From assembly GCA_900545025.1 (NCBI GenBank), contig UQXH01000007.1, positions 21,264 to 85,263 of the forward strand: a DNA stretch of 64,000 nucleotides. Reading direction: 5' to 3'. Within the stretch, counting starts at the first letter, position 1. The number at the start of each line of letters is the position of its first letter. Source of the DNA: an uncultured Phascolarctobacterium sp. Its GTDB lineage: Bacteria; Bacillota; Negativicutes; Acidaminococcales; Acidaminococcaceae. Positions 8,696 through 17,098 of the stretch are shown here, in pieces. The position numbers and the translations under genes were made by a program. The notes beneath the pieces were generated by a model. The model was not told the origin of the DNA. It saw only the letters and a program-made list of their open reading frames with translations, and did no database searches.

Positions 8696-9723
8696 CAGAT
8701 TTCCCTCCTTAACAGGAATAAGAAGAAGGGCGCTCCTAAAAAGGCCATAATGATACCTACAGGCAATTCTACCGGCGCAAAGATAACCCTGGCAAAAGTA
8801 TCACTCAAGGTAACTGTAGCAATGCCTAAAAGCCCAGCCGCCGGCAGCAGGAAACGATAATCACTGCCTATCAAAAGCCGCGCTGCATGCGGCACAATAA
8901 GTCCGACAAAGCCCAGAAGGCCAACTACACTTACCGCACTGGCAGCAAGCAATGCCGCAACCGCCGTCATCACGATGCGGGTAATTTCCACATTCACACC
9001 TAAACCTCGCGCCATCTCATCACCCAGCTGCAGGATATTAAGATAAGCCGCACCTGCCAAGGCCAGCAAAAGCCCCAGCACTGCATAAGGCAGGATGATA
9101 TGCACATGAGGCCAGCTTCTGGCAGCTAAGCCGCCAACCATCCACATCAGTGCACCATGTACCCTGTCGCTGTAAAAAATCATCAAACCGCTGATACCGG
9201 CACTCAAAAAAGCTGATACCGCCACACCGGCCAAAATAATACGCACCGGTTTAATACCGTTCTTCCAGGCCAGAATATAGATGCATACAGCGGCAGCCAT
9301 AGCGCCGGCAAACGCTACCGGAGTAATTAAATATTCCAAAGCAGGAAACAGTATCATAATAATGACGCCCGCAAGTCCCGCACCTGAGGAAATCCCGATA
9401 ATATGGGGGTCAGCCAGCGGATTGCGCATGACAGCCTGCAAGATGGCCCCGGAAAGCGAAAGATTGATACCTACCAGCGCCGCCACGATAGTACGAGGCA
9501 TACGGATATTCCAGATAATCTGGCTCTGCGGGTCGCTACCCGGCTGCAGCAAAATAGCAATAATCTCATTTAAGGTTATAGTGCTGGCACCTTTGGTCAG
9601 GCTGAAAAACACGCCGCAGCAGGCCAAAAGCAGGAAAAAGCCTATAACCCCCGCACGCCACAAGCCCCTGGGAATACCCATGCGTACAGCGGCTTCTGTT
9701 CCATCGTAATGTTTATTTTCCAT
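8695..9723 (-). CDS. ABC importer permease (FecCD/BtuC family)
   Basis: A very hydrophobic 342-residue protein with about ten membrane segments. It has the family motifs IRMPRTIVAALVG near residue 75, NPLADPHIIGISSGAG near 110, and GLGFVGLIVPHAARL-like text (VGLLGFVGLIVPHAARLL) near 270 that forms the coupling helix with the ATPase. The ATG at 9721-9723 is placed nine bases after AGAGG and overlaps the end of the binding-protein gene. Substrate cannot be read from the sequence: the family covers siderophores, heme and vitamin B12, and no cobalamin riboswitch is visible upstream. Confidence 0.92.
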   Translation of the reverse strand: MENKHYDGTEAAVRMGIPRGLWRAGVIGFFLLLACCGVFFSLTKGASTITLNEIIAILLQPGSDPQSQIIWNIRMPRTIVAALVGINLSLSGAILQAVMRNPLADPHIIGISSGAGLAGVIIMILFPALEYLITPVAFAGAMAAAVCIYILAWKNGIKPVRIILAGVAVSAFLSAGISGLMIFYSDRVHGALMWMVGGLAARSWPHVHIILPYAVLGLLLALAGAAYLNILQLGDEMARGLGVNVEITRIVMTAVAALLAASAVSVVGLLGFVGLIVPHAARLLIGSDYRFLLPAAGLLGIATVTLSDTFARVIFAPVELPVGIIMAFLGAPFFLFLLRREI

Positions 9724-10666
9724 CTGCAAAAACCTCTGGATATACCTGGCGAGCCATATATTCTACCGCTTTAGGATATTCCAACCCAGGATTCAGTAAA
9801 AACAAGTTTTCCGGCAGCACATAAACCTTACCATTCTGCACAGCCTGCAAAGAAGCCCAGGCAGGATTATTCTTAAAATCAGAACGCAGACGATTTTCAA
9901 TTTCATCCGCCTTACCCATAGAAGTAATAAAGATGATTTCCGGATTCTGTTCCACTAACGCTTCCATGCTGTACGGAGTTTTTTCCGATTTGCCCTGCAG
10001 CGCTTTTGCCGCTACATTGTCAAAACCCAGAATATCACTTACACAGCCGGCAATACTGCGCCTGCCTTCCGTAGTCACACTGCTGGCCGTAGCATGCATG
10101 ATAACGATTTTCTTCTTCTCTTGCGGCAGCTTGTCCGTTACCGCCTTAATTTCACTGTTTAACAAAGCACATTCCTGTTCTGCTTTATCAGAAGTACCAT
10201 AAATCCTGCCTAAAAGTCTTACGGTATCCTGTACCTCAGTATAGGTCTTGGCATCCAGCTCAATAACCTTAATATTGTTTGATTCCAGCAACGGCACAAA
10301 TTTTTCGTGCTGATTTTTCCCTGCCAGTACCAAATCCGGTCTCAAGCCTACCAGGCTCTCCATATTGATATTATAGACAAAGCCTATTTCCGGCGCATCT
10401 TGCATCGAGTCCGGCACGGTAACAAGCTTGGAAGTAGCGCGCCCAACAACAGAACCGCCTACGGAATCAATCATGCCCAGATAGGACGGATTAAGCGCCA
10501 CAACGCGCTTAGGCTCAGCATCCAAAGCCACGACGCGGCCTGCAGCATCGGTTATGGTAGCATATTTACCCTTAACCTCCTGCTTTTCCTCCTGTCCGCC
10601 GCCACAGCCTGCCGCCAGTAAAGCCAGCAAGCATAAAAAAACAACAGTAAATTTTTTCAGCCGCAT
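9713..10666 (-). CDS. Substrate-binding lipoprotein of iron-complex/cobalamin importer
   Basis: A 317-residue lipoprotein. The signal peptide ends in the lipobox LAAGC (cysteine about residue 21), so it is anchored in the inner membrane facing the periplasm. The body is a periplasmic-binding-protein class III fold, opening with YATITDAAGRVVALD and containing PKRVVALNPSYLGMIDSVGG, typical of the FecB/BtuF group. GAGGTGAG lies eight bases before the ATG. It is the first gene of the three-gene importer, behind a near-consensus promoter. Confidence 0.92.
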   Translation of the reverse strand: MRLKKFTVVFLCLLALLAAGCGGGQEEKQEVKGKYATITDAAGRVVALDAEPKRVVALNPSYLGMIDSVGGSVVGRATSKLVTVPDSMQDAPEIGFVYNINMESLVGLRPDLVLAGKNQHEKFVPLLESNNIKVIELDAKTYTEVQDTVRLLGRIYGTSDKAEQECALLNSEIKAVTDKLPQEKKKIVIMHATASSVTTEGRRSIAGCVSDILGFDNVAAKALQGKSEKTPYSMEALVEQNPEIIFITSMGKADEIENRLRSDFKNNPAWASLQAVQNGKVYVLPENLFLLNPGLEYPKAVEYMARQVYPEVFADGK

Positions 10667-10730
10667 CTATACTCACCTCAAATAAAATAAGCTCCAGCAC
10701 AGCTGTACTGCAGCAAAAACTGAGTGCGAA

Positions 10731-10743
10731 CTAATCTTATTAG
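10731..10743 (-). promoter_or_regulatory. Palindrome in the importer leader, possible metal-regulator site
   Basis: The sequence CTAATCTTATTAG is a perfect 5-3-5 inverted repeat beginning a few bases after the expected transcription start of the importer operon. Its position suits a repressor operator; the regulator is unknown and the match to the classical Fur box is poor. Confidence 0.35.
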
Positions 10744-10753
10744 CACTTTATTC

Positions 10754-10782
10754 ATAATAACACAATTACCTGACACAGTCAA
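10754..10782 (-). promoter_or_regulatory. Promoter of the ABC importer operon
   Basis: On the minus strand TTGACT (10777-10782) and TATTAT (10754-10759) are 17 bases apart, close to consensus. Confidence 0.75.
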
Positions 10783-10794
10783 CGCAAAAGCACC

Positions 10795-10823
10795 TTGTTA
10801 GCTTCCTGCGCCTCTGCTATAAT
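10795..10823 (+). promoter_or_regulatory. Promoter of the DUF896/pseudouridine synthase pair
   Basis: TTGTTA (10795-10800) and TATAAT (10818-10823) are 17 bases apart. It is arranged back-to-back with the importer promoter, the two -35 boxes being 12 bases apart. Confidence 0.75.
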
Positions 10824-10844
10824 GGCAAGCAGGGAGTGATTATT

Positions 10845-11033
10845 ATGGAAATAAACGCACTGATTAAACGCATTAACGAGCTGGCTGCCAAAAAGCGCAG
10901 CACCGGCTTAACTTTGGAAGAACAAATCGAACAAAAAGAGCTGTATCAGGAATATCTCGGCAATATCCGCAGCCAGTTAAAGGCGCAGCTGGATAATATC
11001 GAAATCGTCGATAAAGAGGAAATCAAACACTAA
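10845..11033 (+). CDS. DUF896 (UPF0291, YnzC-like) small protein
   Basis: A 62-residue, highly charged helical protein: INALIKRINELAAKKRSTGL followed by LTxEExxEQxxLRxxYL-like text, here LTLEEQIEQKELYQEYLG. This is the signature of the DUF896 family, small two-helix proteins of Firmicutes whose function is unclear; YneA-operon YnzC of Bacillus is the structural example. The ATG at 10845 follows GGGAG; an in-frame GTG nine bases earlier overlaps that site. Its stop overlaps the next start by one base (TAATG), so the two are translationally coupled. Confidence 0.85.
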   Translation: MEINALIKRINELAAKKRSTGLTLEEQIEQKELYQEYLGNIRSQLKAQLDNIEIVDKEEIKH

Positions 11034-11686
11034 TGGATAGTTTTGCTCTATCCCCCGGCGCTATTGCCTATGAGGATGATTACCTGCTGATTATCGACAA
11101 GCCGCCCGGTATGCTCATCCATCCGACGGTAAATGAAAGCAGCTGTACTCTGTACGACTACGTAGCAGCTTATTATCAGCAGAAAAATCTGTCCTGCGGC
11201 ATTCATCCTGTTTCCCGGCTGGACCGTAATACATCCGGGCTGGTCATCTTTGCCAAAGAGCCGGTAGTCCAATTCTGGCTGTCGCAAAGAGAAATCATCA
11301 AGGAATATCTTGCCATTGCCGCAGGCTGCATAAAGCAGGATGCAGGCATTATCGAAGCGCCCATCGCCCGCAAGGAAGGCAGCATCATTGAACGCTGCGT
11401 AAGCGAAAACGGCAAATATGCCAAAACGGCCTACCAGGTACTGCATCGAAGCGAAGACAAGACCTTGCTGCGTCTGCGCCTTTTTACCGGTCGCACACAT
11501 CAGATACGTGTCCATCTGGCACATATCGGACACCCGCTCTACAACGACAACCTGTACGGCACGCCTGGTCCGCAAAGCAGACACGCGCTGCATGCCTATC
11601 GGCTGCAGTTTATCCATCCTGTCAGTGATCTGCCGCTGGAAGTTACCCGCGAGCTGCCGAAAGATTTAAGAAAAATTATATACTGA
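11033..11686 (+). CDS. RluA-family pseudouridine synthase
   Basis: A 217-residue enzyme that isomerises uridine to pseudouridine in ribosomal or transfer RNA. The catalytic motif HPVSRLDRNTSG lies at 58-69 with the nucleophile Asp64. FTGRTHQIRVHLAHIGHPL, the second family signature, lies near 155. No S4 RNA-binding domain is present, so it is a short RluA/RluD-type member and the exact target nucleotide cannot be assigned. It overlaps DUF896 by one base and precedes the aldolase. Confidence 0.88.
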   Translation: MDSFALSPGAIAYEDDYLLIIDKPPGMLIHPTVNESSCTLYDYVAAYYQQKNLSCGIHPVSRLDRNTSGLVIFAKEPVVQFWLSQREIIKEYLAIAAGCIKQDAGIIEAPIARKEGSIIERCVSENGKYAKTAYQVLHRSEDKTLLRLRLFTGRTHQIRVHLAHIGHPLYNDNLYGTPGPQSRHALHAYRLQFIHPVSDLPLEVTRELPKDLRKIIY

Positions 11687-11699
11687 AACAGAAACAGTG

Positions 11700-11708
11700 T
11701 GCTATAAT
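11700..11708 (+). promoter_or_regulatory. Extended -10 promoter of the aldolase
   Basis: TGCTATAAT provides an extended -10; no good -35 is visible. The aldolase start is 39 bases downstream behind AAGGAGGAATC. Confidence 0.5.
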
Positions 11709-11746
11709 TAACACAGCAGAACAACAATTTTAAGGAGGAATCTTTC

Positions 11747-12676
11747 ATGCCTTTAGTAACATCCACCGAAATGTTTAAAAAAGCTTATGAAGGCAAATAC
11801 GCTGTAGGCGCCTTCAACGTTAACAATATGGAAATCATCCAGGGCATTGTTTCCGCTGCCAAACAGGAACAATCCCCGCTGATTCTGCAGGTTTCCGCAG
11901 GTGCACGCAAATATGCCAACCACATCTATCTGATGAAGCTGGTAGAAGCTGCTGTCGAAGAAAGCGGTCTGCCTATCTGCCTGCATCTTGACCATGGCGA
12001 AGATTTTGAAATCTGCAAAGCCTGCGTTGACGGCGGTTTCACCTCCGTTATGATTGACGGCAGCAAACATCCCTTTGAAGAAAATATTGAAATTACCCGC
12101 CGCGTAGTAGAATATGCTCACAACAAAGGCGTAGTAGTAGAAGCTGAACTGGGCCGTCTGGCAGGCGTAGAAGACGCTGTCAAAGTAAATACCAAAGACG
12201 CTACCTACACCGACCCTGACCAGGCTGTAGAATTTGTAGAACGTACCGGCGTCGACTCTCTGGCTATCGCTATCGGCACCAGTCACGGCGCTTATAAATT
12301 CAAAGGCAAACCCGAACTGGACTTTGCCCGTCTGGAAAAAATTTCCAACATGCTGCCTGACTTCCCGCTGGTACTGCACGGTGCATCTACCGTTATCCCC
12401 GCTTTTGTGGAAGAATGCAACAAATACGGCGGCCAGCTGGACGGCGCACAGGGCGTGCCTGAAGACATGCTGCTCAAAGCAGGCAAATACGGTGTCTGCA
12501 AAATCAACATCGACACCGACCTGCGTCTGGCAATGACTGCTTCCGTACGCAAGTACCTGGCTGAACATCCCGCAGACTTTGATCCACGTCAATATCTGAA
12601 ACCTGCCCGTCAGGCAATCCATGACATGGTTGCTCACAAAATGCGCGACGTGCTCAACAGCTCCAACAGATTATAA
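11747..12676 (+). CDS. fba: Class II fructose-1,6-bisphosphate aldolase
   Basis: A 309-residue zinc aldolase that interconverts fructose-1,6-bisphosphate with dihydroxyacetone phosphate and glyceraldehyde-3-phosphate in glycolysis and gluconeogenesis. Catalytic Asp82 and zinc-binding His83 lie in CLHLDHGED; further zinc ligands His180 (GTSHGAY) and His211 (VLHGAST) are present, as is the C-terminal NIDTDLRLA phosphate loop. AAGGAGG precedes the ATG. Codon use is strongly biased, fitting high expression. It has its own extended -10 promoter and a strong terminator. Confidence 0.96.
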   Translation: MPLVTSTEMFKKAYEGKYAVGAFNVNNMEIIQGIVSAAKQEQSPLILQVSAGARKYANHIYLMKLVEAAVEESGLPICLHLDHGEDFEICKACVDGGFTSVMIDGSKHPFEENIEITRRVVEYAHNKGVVVEAELGRLAGVEDAVKVNTKDATYTDPDQAVEFVERTGVDSLAIAIGTSHGAYKFKGKPELDFARLEKISNMLPDFPLVLHGASTVIPAFVEECNKYGGQLDGAQGVPEDMLLKAGKYGVCKINIDTDLRLAMTASVRKYLAEHPADFDPRQYLKPARQAIHDMVAHKMRDVLNSSNRL

Positions 12677-12686
12677 TCTATACGAT

Positions 12687-12719
12687 AAAAAAGAGGCTTA
12701 CAAATGTAAGCCTCTTTTA
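12687..12719. terminator. Bidirectional terminator between aldolase and the glycosyltransferase
   Basis: Stem AAAAGAGGCTTAC/GTAAGCCTCTTTT with an AAAT loop, located between convergent genes. Confidence 0.88.
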
Positions 12720-12727
12720 TTTTTACT

Positions 12728-14287
12728 TTATTTCTGCTCCAGCAGATAAATGTCGGCAATCTCTGTTACCTGATGCAGATTGGCAGGCTGCTGCTGAGTT
12801 TTAAGCAATCTGCGATATTCCATGCCTCTGACGAGGAAATATTTATGCTCGCCGTTTTGCAGCGCTTTAGCAAAAGCATCCGTCTTAGGCAGCATTTCAA
12901 CGCCAGGTTTGCCGGCATAATACATGAAGCCGGGACGCAGGAACTTATCTACATAAATTGTGGTATCCTGGTCGCATTGCTGCTGATATTCGGCGCTGAT
13001 AGTCTTAACACTGAAACGGTCGGCAACTACCGGCAGCAGGAAAGCAAAGGCCACGCACATAGTTACCACGCCAATCATCACATGCAGCCAGGCAGCCAGC
13101 TGGATATCACGGTAATACCAGAGCGTAAACACAGTAGCCGCCCCCAACAGCAAGGTCAGCACTCCTAACACCATACCGCCAAAGGCCAGCTCCGGCAGCT
13201 GCTGTCCCCCAACTATCCAGCCTGCACCCAACAACAGGAACATCAAACCGCTGCCGGCAATCCAGTGATAGAACGTCGTATTATGACGCATCTTCTGTAT
13301 CATACGGGAAATATTCCAGCCAATAACAATCGCCAGCGCCGGGAACATCGGCAGGATATAAGAAACCAGCTTCGTCTTGCAAATAGTAAAGAAGATAAAG
13401 ACAAATACCCACCATACATGCATAAAGATTAAAAGACGCATATCATCGATACGGCTGTCACTGATAGATGCCTTAACTGACTGGATAAGCAGCCCCGTCC
13501 AGGGGAACAAGCCCAGGATGACTACCGGGAAGTAATACCAGAAGGTAACCCTGCTGGCATGTTCCGGCGTGGTAAAGCGAGTAACATTATGGAATCCCAG
13601 GAAAGTATTGATAAACTCCATCCCATGCACGGTGTACATAAGATAATACCAGGGCCCTGCAACTAACAGATATACCAAAAGGCCGCGCAGTACATGCATA
13701 CGGAAGATTTCTTTCAACTGCCCCATAAAGAGCAGGTATAAAAAGATAATAATACCAGGGAAAACAATACCGATAGGGCCTTTGACCAATGTAGCAAAGC
13801 CCATACATACGTACATGAGCCAGTATTTTTTATGCAGGAAGCTCAAAAGCGCTCCAGTCATAAAAAATAACAGCGATGTATCCGTTACGGCCGCCTTACT
13901 CAGATAGAAAAACTGGATGCAGCTGGTAAGGATCAAAGAAGACCAGAAACCGGCGCGTTCATTAAATAATTTTGTTACAGAAAAATACAGCATGAACGCA
14001 GTCAAAGCACCCATCAGAGCAGCAGGAAAACGCGCTGCAAATTCACCATAGCCAAACACCTTGAAAGCAGCAGCTACCAGCCAGTAATACATAGGCGGCT
14101 TGTCATACCAGTAATCACCAAAAATACGCGGCGACAAGAAATCTCCGGTCTGAAGCATCTCTCTGGCGGTTTCTGCATAAACCGGTTCATCAGGGTCAAG
14201 CAGAGGTACACCGCCGATACCAAAGAATAAAGTAAAAAAAATCACACAGGTCAAAATCAGCAGACTGTTTTTTTCAATCTGTTTCAT
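12728..14287 (-). CDS. ArnT-like GT-C glycosyltransferase (PMT/GT39-GT83 family)
   Basis: A 519-residue integral membrane glycosyltransferase with about 12 membrane segments. The first periplasmic loop carries the catalytic-type motif DPDEPVYAE (about 31-39) and DYWYDKPPMYYW follows, as in ArnT and other lipid-linked sugar transferases that use polyprenyl-phosphate sugars. A soluble periplasmic tail occupies roughly the last 100 residues. In this operon it is downstream of an epimerase, a flippase-like protein and a deacetylase, so it probably transfers a sugar onto lipid A or another envelope lipid. The true donor is not known. Its ATG overlaps the epimerase stop (ATGA). Confidence 0.85.
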   Translation of the reverse strand: MKQIEKNSLLILTCVIFFTLFFGIGGVPLLDPDEPVYAETAREMLQTGDFLSPRIFGDYWYDKPPMYYWLVAAAFKVFGYGEFAARFPAALMGALTAFMLYFSVTKLFNERAGFWSSLILTSCIQFFYLSKAAVTDTSLLFFMTGALLSFLHKKYWLMYVCMGFATLVKGPIGIVFPGIIIFLYLLFMGQLKEIFRMHVLRGLLVYLLVAGPWYYLMYTVHGMEFINTFLGFHNVTRFTTPEHASRVTFWYYFPVVILGLFPWTGLLIQSVKASISDSRIDDMRLLIFMHVWWVFVFIFFTICKTKLVSYILPMFPALAIVIGWNISRMIQKMRHNTTFYHWIAGSGLMFLLLGAGWIVGGQQLPELAFGGMVLGVLTLLLGAATVFTLWYYRDIQLAAWLHVMIGVVTMCVAFAFLLPVVADRFSVKTISAEYQQQCDQDTTIYVDKFLRPGFMYYAGKPGVEMLPKTDAFAKALQNGEHKYFLVRGMEYRRLLKTQQQPANLHQVTEIADIYLLEQK

Positions 14288-15228
14288 TGTTCTTGCATAC
14301 CTCGCTTGTATTGTTGTGCGTAATCATGATAAGTACGTTTAATACCGTCAGCTAAAGACATCTGCGGCACAAAATCCAGCAGCCTGTCACATGCAGCATT
14401 ATCCAGCACCGAGCGCAGGATATCTCCCTCTCGCGCCGGAGCGTAGTGCACGCCTATCCTATGTCCTATTGCTGCTTCAAAAGCCATCAGCAGCTCTTTC
14501 AGAGAAGTTTCCTTCTGTGTGGAAATATTGATAGTATTATATCCCGGCAAACTAACTGCTGCCAGCAGTGCTGCAGCTACATCTCCTGCATAGACAAAAT
14601 CACGGGTCTGACTGCCGTCGCCAAACACCGTAACCGGTTTATCCTGCGCCAGCAGCTTACAAAAGATGCTGATTACGCCGCCCTCGCCGCCAGCTCCCTG
14701 TCTTTCGCCGTAAACATTGGCAAACCGCAGCACGGCAGTATTTATCTGATAAAGCTCGTGATATAAACGCAGATAATGCTCGCTGGCCATCTTGGTCAGG
14801 CCATAAAAAGACGTAGGCTGCAAAGCCTCCGTCTCTTTAAGAGGGATATTGAGGTTATCGCCGTAAACCGCGGCACTGGAAGAAAAAACTATACTGCTCA
14901 CCTGATATTTGCGGCAACATTCCAAAACATTTACCAATCCCATCAGATTGATATCGCAGTCTTCCTGCGGATGCTCGATAGAATAGGGCACCATCGTCTG
15001 AGCCGCCAGATGAATAACAGCATCAAAATTCTCTGCAGCAAATAACTGTTCTAACTCTGATGAACGGATATCACCCTGTACCAGCCTTATCCCCTCCGGT
15101 ACATTCTCTTTACAGCCGGAAGACAGATTATCCAAGACTACGGCTTCATATTCGTCTTTTTTAGCAGCAATAAGTTCCAGCAGATGCGAGCCGATAAAGC
15201 CTGCACCGCCTGTTATCAACAGTTTCAC
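14284..15228 (-). CDS. NAD-dependent sugar epimerase (UDP-glucose 4-epimerase-like)
   Basis: A 314-residue extended short-chain dehydrogenase. The Rossmann motif TGGAGFIGSH lies at 6-15. The catalytic SSAAVYG and the YGLTKMASE tyrosine-lysine pair (YxxxK) are near 125 and 150. It would interconvert NDP-sugars for envelope glycans, most likely UDP-glucose and UDP-galactose or the amino-sugar counterparts. Start is GTG, six bases after GGAG, with GTGA overlapping the stop of the preceding gene. The operon context links it to lipid glycosylation rather than central galactose metabolism. Confidence 0.88.
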   Translation of the reverse strand: MKLLITGGAGFIGSHLLELIAAKKDEYEAVVLDNLSSGCKENVPEGIRLVQGDIRSSELEQLFAAENFDAVIHLAAQTMVPYSIEHPQEDCDINLMGLVNVLECCRKYQVSSIVFSSSAAVYGDNLNIPLKETEALQPTSFYGLTKMASEHYLRLYHELYQINTAVLRFANVYGERQGAGGEGGVISIFCKLLAQDKPVTVFGDGSQTRDFVYAGDVAAALLAAVSLPGYNTINISTQKETSLKELLMAFEAAIGHRIGVHYAPAREGDILRSVLDNAACDRLLDFVPQMSLADGIKRTYHDYAQQYKRGMQEQ

Positions 15229-16226
15229 TCCTTACTCCTCCCCAGATTAGTCATCGCCAGCACATTGGCCCCAAAAGCCCGTACCGACACAAACGCTCCC
15301 AGCAGGAACGGCAGATACTCTGCCGTAAAACGCCACAGGACAGCCATAATACCGTCCAAACCATTCGGAAGTATATTAGAAAACAGTACGACAAACCCGG
15401 CTTCGGCAATACCGCTGCCACCAGGTGTGGGCGAAAAATATAGTACCAGATTGAGCAGTACCATCCTGCCCATTACCTGGAGTAAATCAAAATCAATATT
15501 CAGACCTGTAAAGAACGCGGGCACTGTGGCATAAATGCACAACAGGCTGATCCCCGACTCAAAAAAAGCTTTCAGAATCCTGAAAGGGTGCTGTCCCATG
15601 ACTACAAAGGCATGTTTAAATTCCTTATACCAGATAAAGCAGTTACGCCTGGTATCATAAGAAAATTTTGCAGTACATAAATACAGCCACTGCTCAGGAT
15701 ATTTGGTACGCATTAAAAAGAAGGCAATCACCGGCAAAGAAACAAACAGAACGGATACCGTAGTTATTACCGAAGGTGGCATCCAGGCGCTGATGTCATT
15801 ATCGCTGTTTAATACCACCGGTACCAGCAAAATCAAAAAGAATATGGACATAATGGTGCGTACTAATACAACCACCGTCGCCTTGGCTACCGGCACGCCG
15901 GCCTTCTTCATAAACATAATCTGGGCAATCGCGCCGCCGCTGGCTCCCGGCGTTACCAGCGCCAGGAAATAATTGCTCAGCACGACATTGGCCACCTGCC
16001 GCACCGGCAGCTTTTCATCGGTAACATCCGCCAGCGTCATCAGACGCAGCCCGTCAAAAGTAAGCCCCAAAGCCAGACAGCCCAGGGCCAGCAAGACGCA
16101 CTGCAGATCAAACATAGTCAGATATTCCAGTGCCCGTATATCAAATGTAAAATAAATTACTGCAGCAGAAATAAGCAAAACAAATACAAACAATGCTGCC
16201 AAACGTACCAATAGTTTTTTAGTCAT
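15225..16226 (-). CDS. Lysylphosphatidylglycerol-synthase-type membrane protein (UPF0104)
   Basis: A 333-residue protein with about eight membrane segments belonging to the LPG_synthase_TM group, the flippase-like half of MprF/AglD proteins. Family features visible are SNYFLALVTPGASGGAIAQ (about 85-105) and FSPTPGGSGIAEAG (about 275-290). These proteins move or accept lipid-linked compounds in the membrane. Here it stands between a deacetylase and an epimerase in a four-gene operon (upstream stop TAA directly abuts its ATG), suggesting a role in moving the sugar-lipid intermediate. No catalytic soluble domain is present. Confidence 0.8.
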   Translation of the reverse strand: MTKKLLVRLAALFVFVLLISAAVIYFTFDIRALEYLTMFDLQCVLLALGCLALGLTFDGLRLMTLADVTDEKLPVRQVANVVLSNYFLALVTPGASGGAIAQIMFMKKAGVPVAKATVVVLVRTIMSIFFLILLVPVVLNSDNDISAWMPPSVITTVSVLFVSLPVIAFFLMRTKYPEQWLYLCTAKFSYDTRRNCFIWYKEFKHAFVVMGQHPFRILKAFFESGISLLCIYATVPAFFTGLNIDFDLLQVMGRMVLLNLVLYFSPTPGGSGIAEAGFVVLFSNILPNGLDGIMAVLWRFTAEYLPFLLGAFVSVRAFGANVLAMTNLGRSKE

Positions 16227-17078
16227 TTATTTCAAACCACCAAAATTTGTCAGATTAACATCGTTTTTCTCCAACAAATATTTATTTTCCTCTGCAAGGA
16301 AAGCCTGCAGCTCGTCCTCCCAGTGATAATGCCAGGTAAACTGGCGCCCCAGTATATTACTGTCCAAACCGGGGTGTGTCATAATCTCACTTACGCCTTC
16401 AGGCAGGCTTTGAATAATCTTGCCGACCAAAGCAGTATTAAGATTGCCTCCGGCCAACATGCCGAAAAAATGCTCGGGAAAACTTAAGCCTGCCGCTTTG
16501 GCTTTCCGCATAGCCATAGAAGCGCAGAAAGAGAGACCTGCACGTCCCACCTTTCTGCCTATGCCTGCAGAAAATCCTCCGTCAAAGAAATAGCCTTCAT
16601 GAGGATTCCTAATCTTCCTTATATTATATTTATAACATAATTTTACCACTAAATCACTGATTATGGGTAGTACATGTGTATGTTGATGACTGTCAATATG
16701 AGTTATTTTTATACCCGTAGCCAAACCTCGTTCAATCTGCGCGCATAACTCTGTCTCCAGCTCACTCATTTTTATGCCGCCACGATAAAATCGTGAAGCA
16801 AAAGCCACATAATCAGGCAGGAATTTTCCCTGTTCATCCAGTAAACTGCGTACCTTGTCAGGAGCTGCTGCCGGCGCTACACCTCCGACCAAGGTCAGAT
16901 GGATACCTACGCCCAGCCCTGGATTAGCCAGTGCCAGCTCAACCGCTTCTGCAAAAGCCGGCGCACTGCACATCAGCGAAGTACTGGTAATAAAGCCTTT
17001 CTGAAAGCCTTTGATGATACCTTTATTGATCTGTGTATGTAAACCAAAATCATCCGCATTGACGATAAGCTGTTTCAC
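16227..17078 (-). CDS. YdjC/ChbG/HpnK-family deacetylase
   Basis: About 283 residues. The N-terminus KQLIVNADDFG carries the metal-binding aspartates of the YdjC-like fold; GVGIHLTL and THIDSHQHTHVLP supply further metal ligands, and SEIMTHPG comes near the C-terminus. Family members deacetylate N-acetylated sugars, including chito-oligosaccharides (ChbG) and hopanoid head groups (HpnK). I start at the GTG of 17076-17078, giving MKQLIVNADDFG as in homologues; in-frame GTG codons upstream are also possible. It is the first gene of the envelope-lipid operon with the flippase, epimerase and ArnT-like genes. Confidence 0.82.
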   Translation of the reverse strand: MKQLIVNADDFGLHTQINKGIIKGFQKGFITSTSLMCSAPAFAEAVELALANPGLGVGIHLTLVGGVAPAAAPDKVRSLLDEQGKFLPDYVAFASRFYRGGIKMSELETELCAQIERGLATGIKITHIDSHQHTHVLPIISDLVVKLCYKYNIRKIRNPHEGYFFDGGFSAGIGRKVGRAGLSFCASMAMRKAKAAGLSFPEHFFGMLAGGNLNTALVGKIIQSLPEGVSEIMTHPGLDSNILGRQFTWHYHWEDELQAFLAEENKYLLEKNDVNLTNFGGLK

Positions 17079-17098
17079 TTGCTTCACCACCAGACTGT

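Noticed and set aside
10667..10835. Cobalamin riboswitch before the ABC importer
   Set aside because: The leader is under 100 bases after the predicted promoter and lacks the B12-box; only a short palindrome is present.
11753..12637. A 294-codon minus-strand frame opposite the aldolase
   Set aside because: Shadow of a highly biased gene; Phe/Val/Ala-rich translation with no homology signature.
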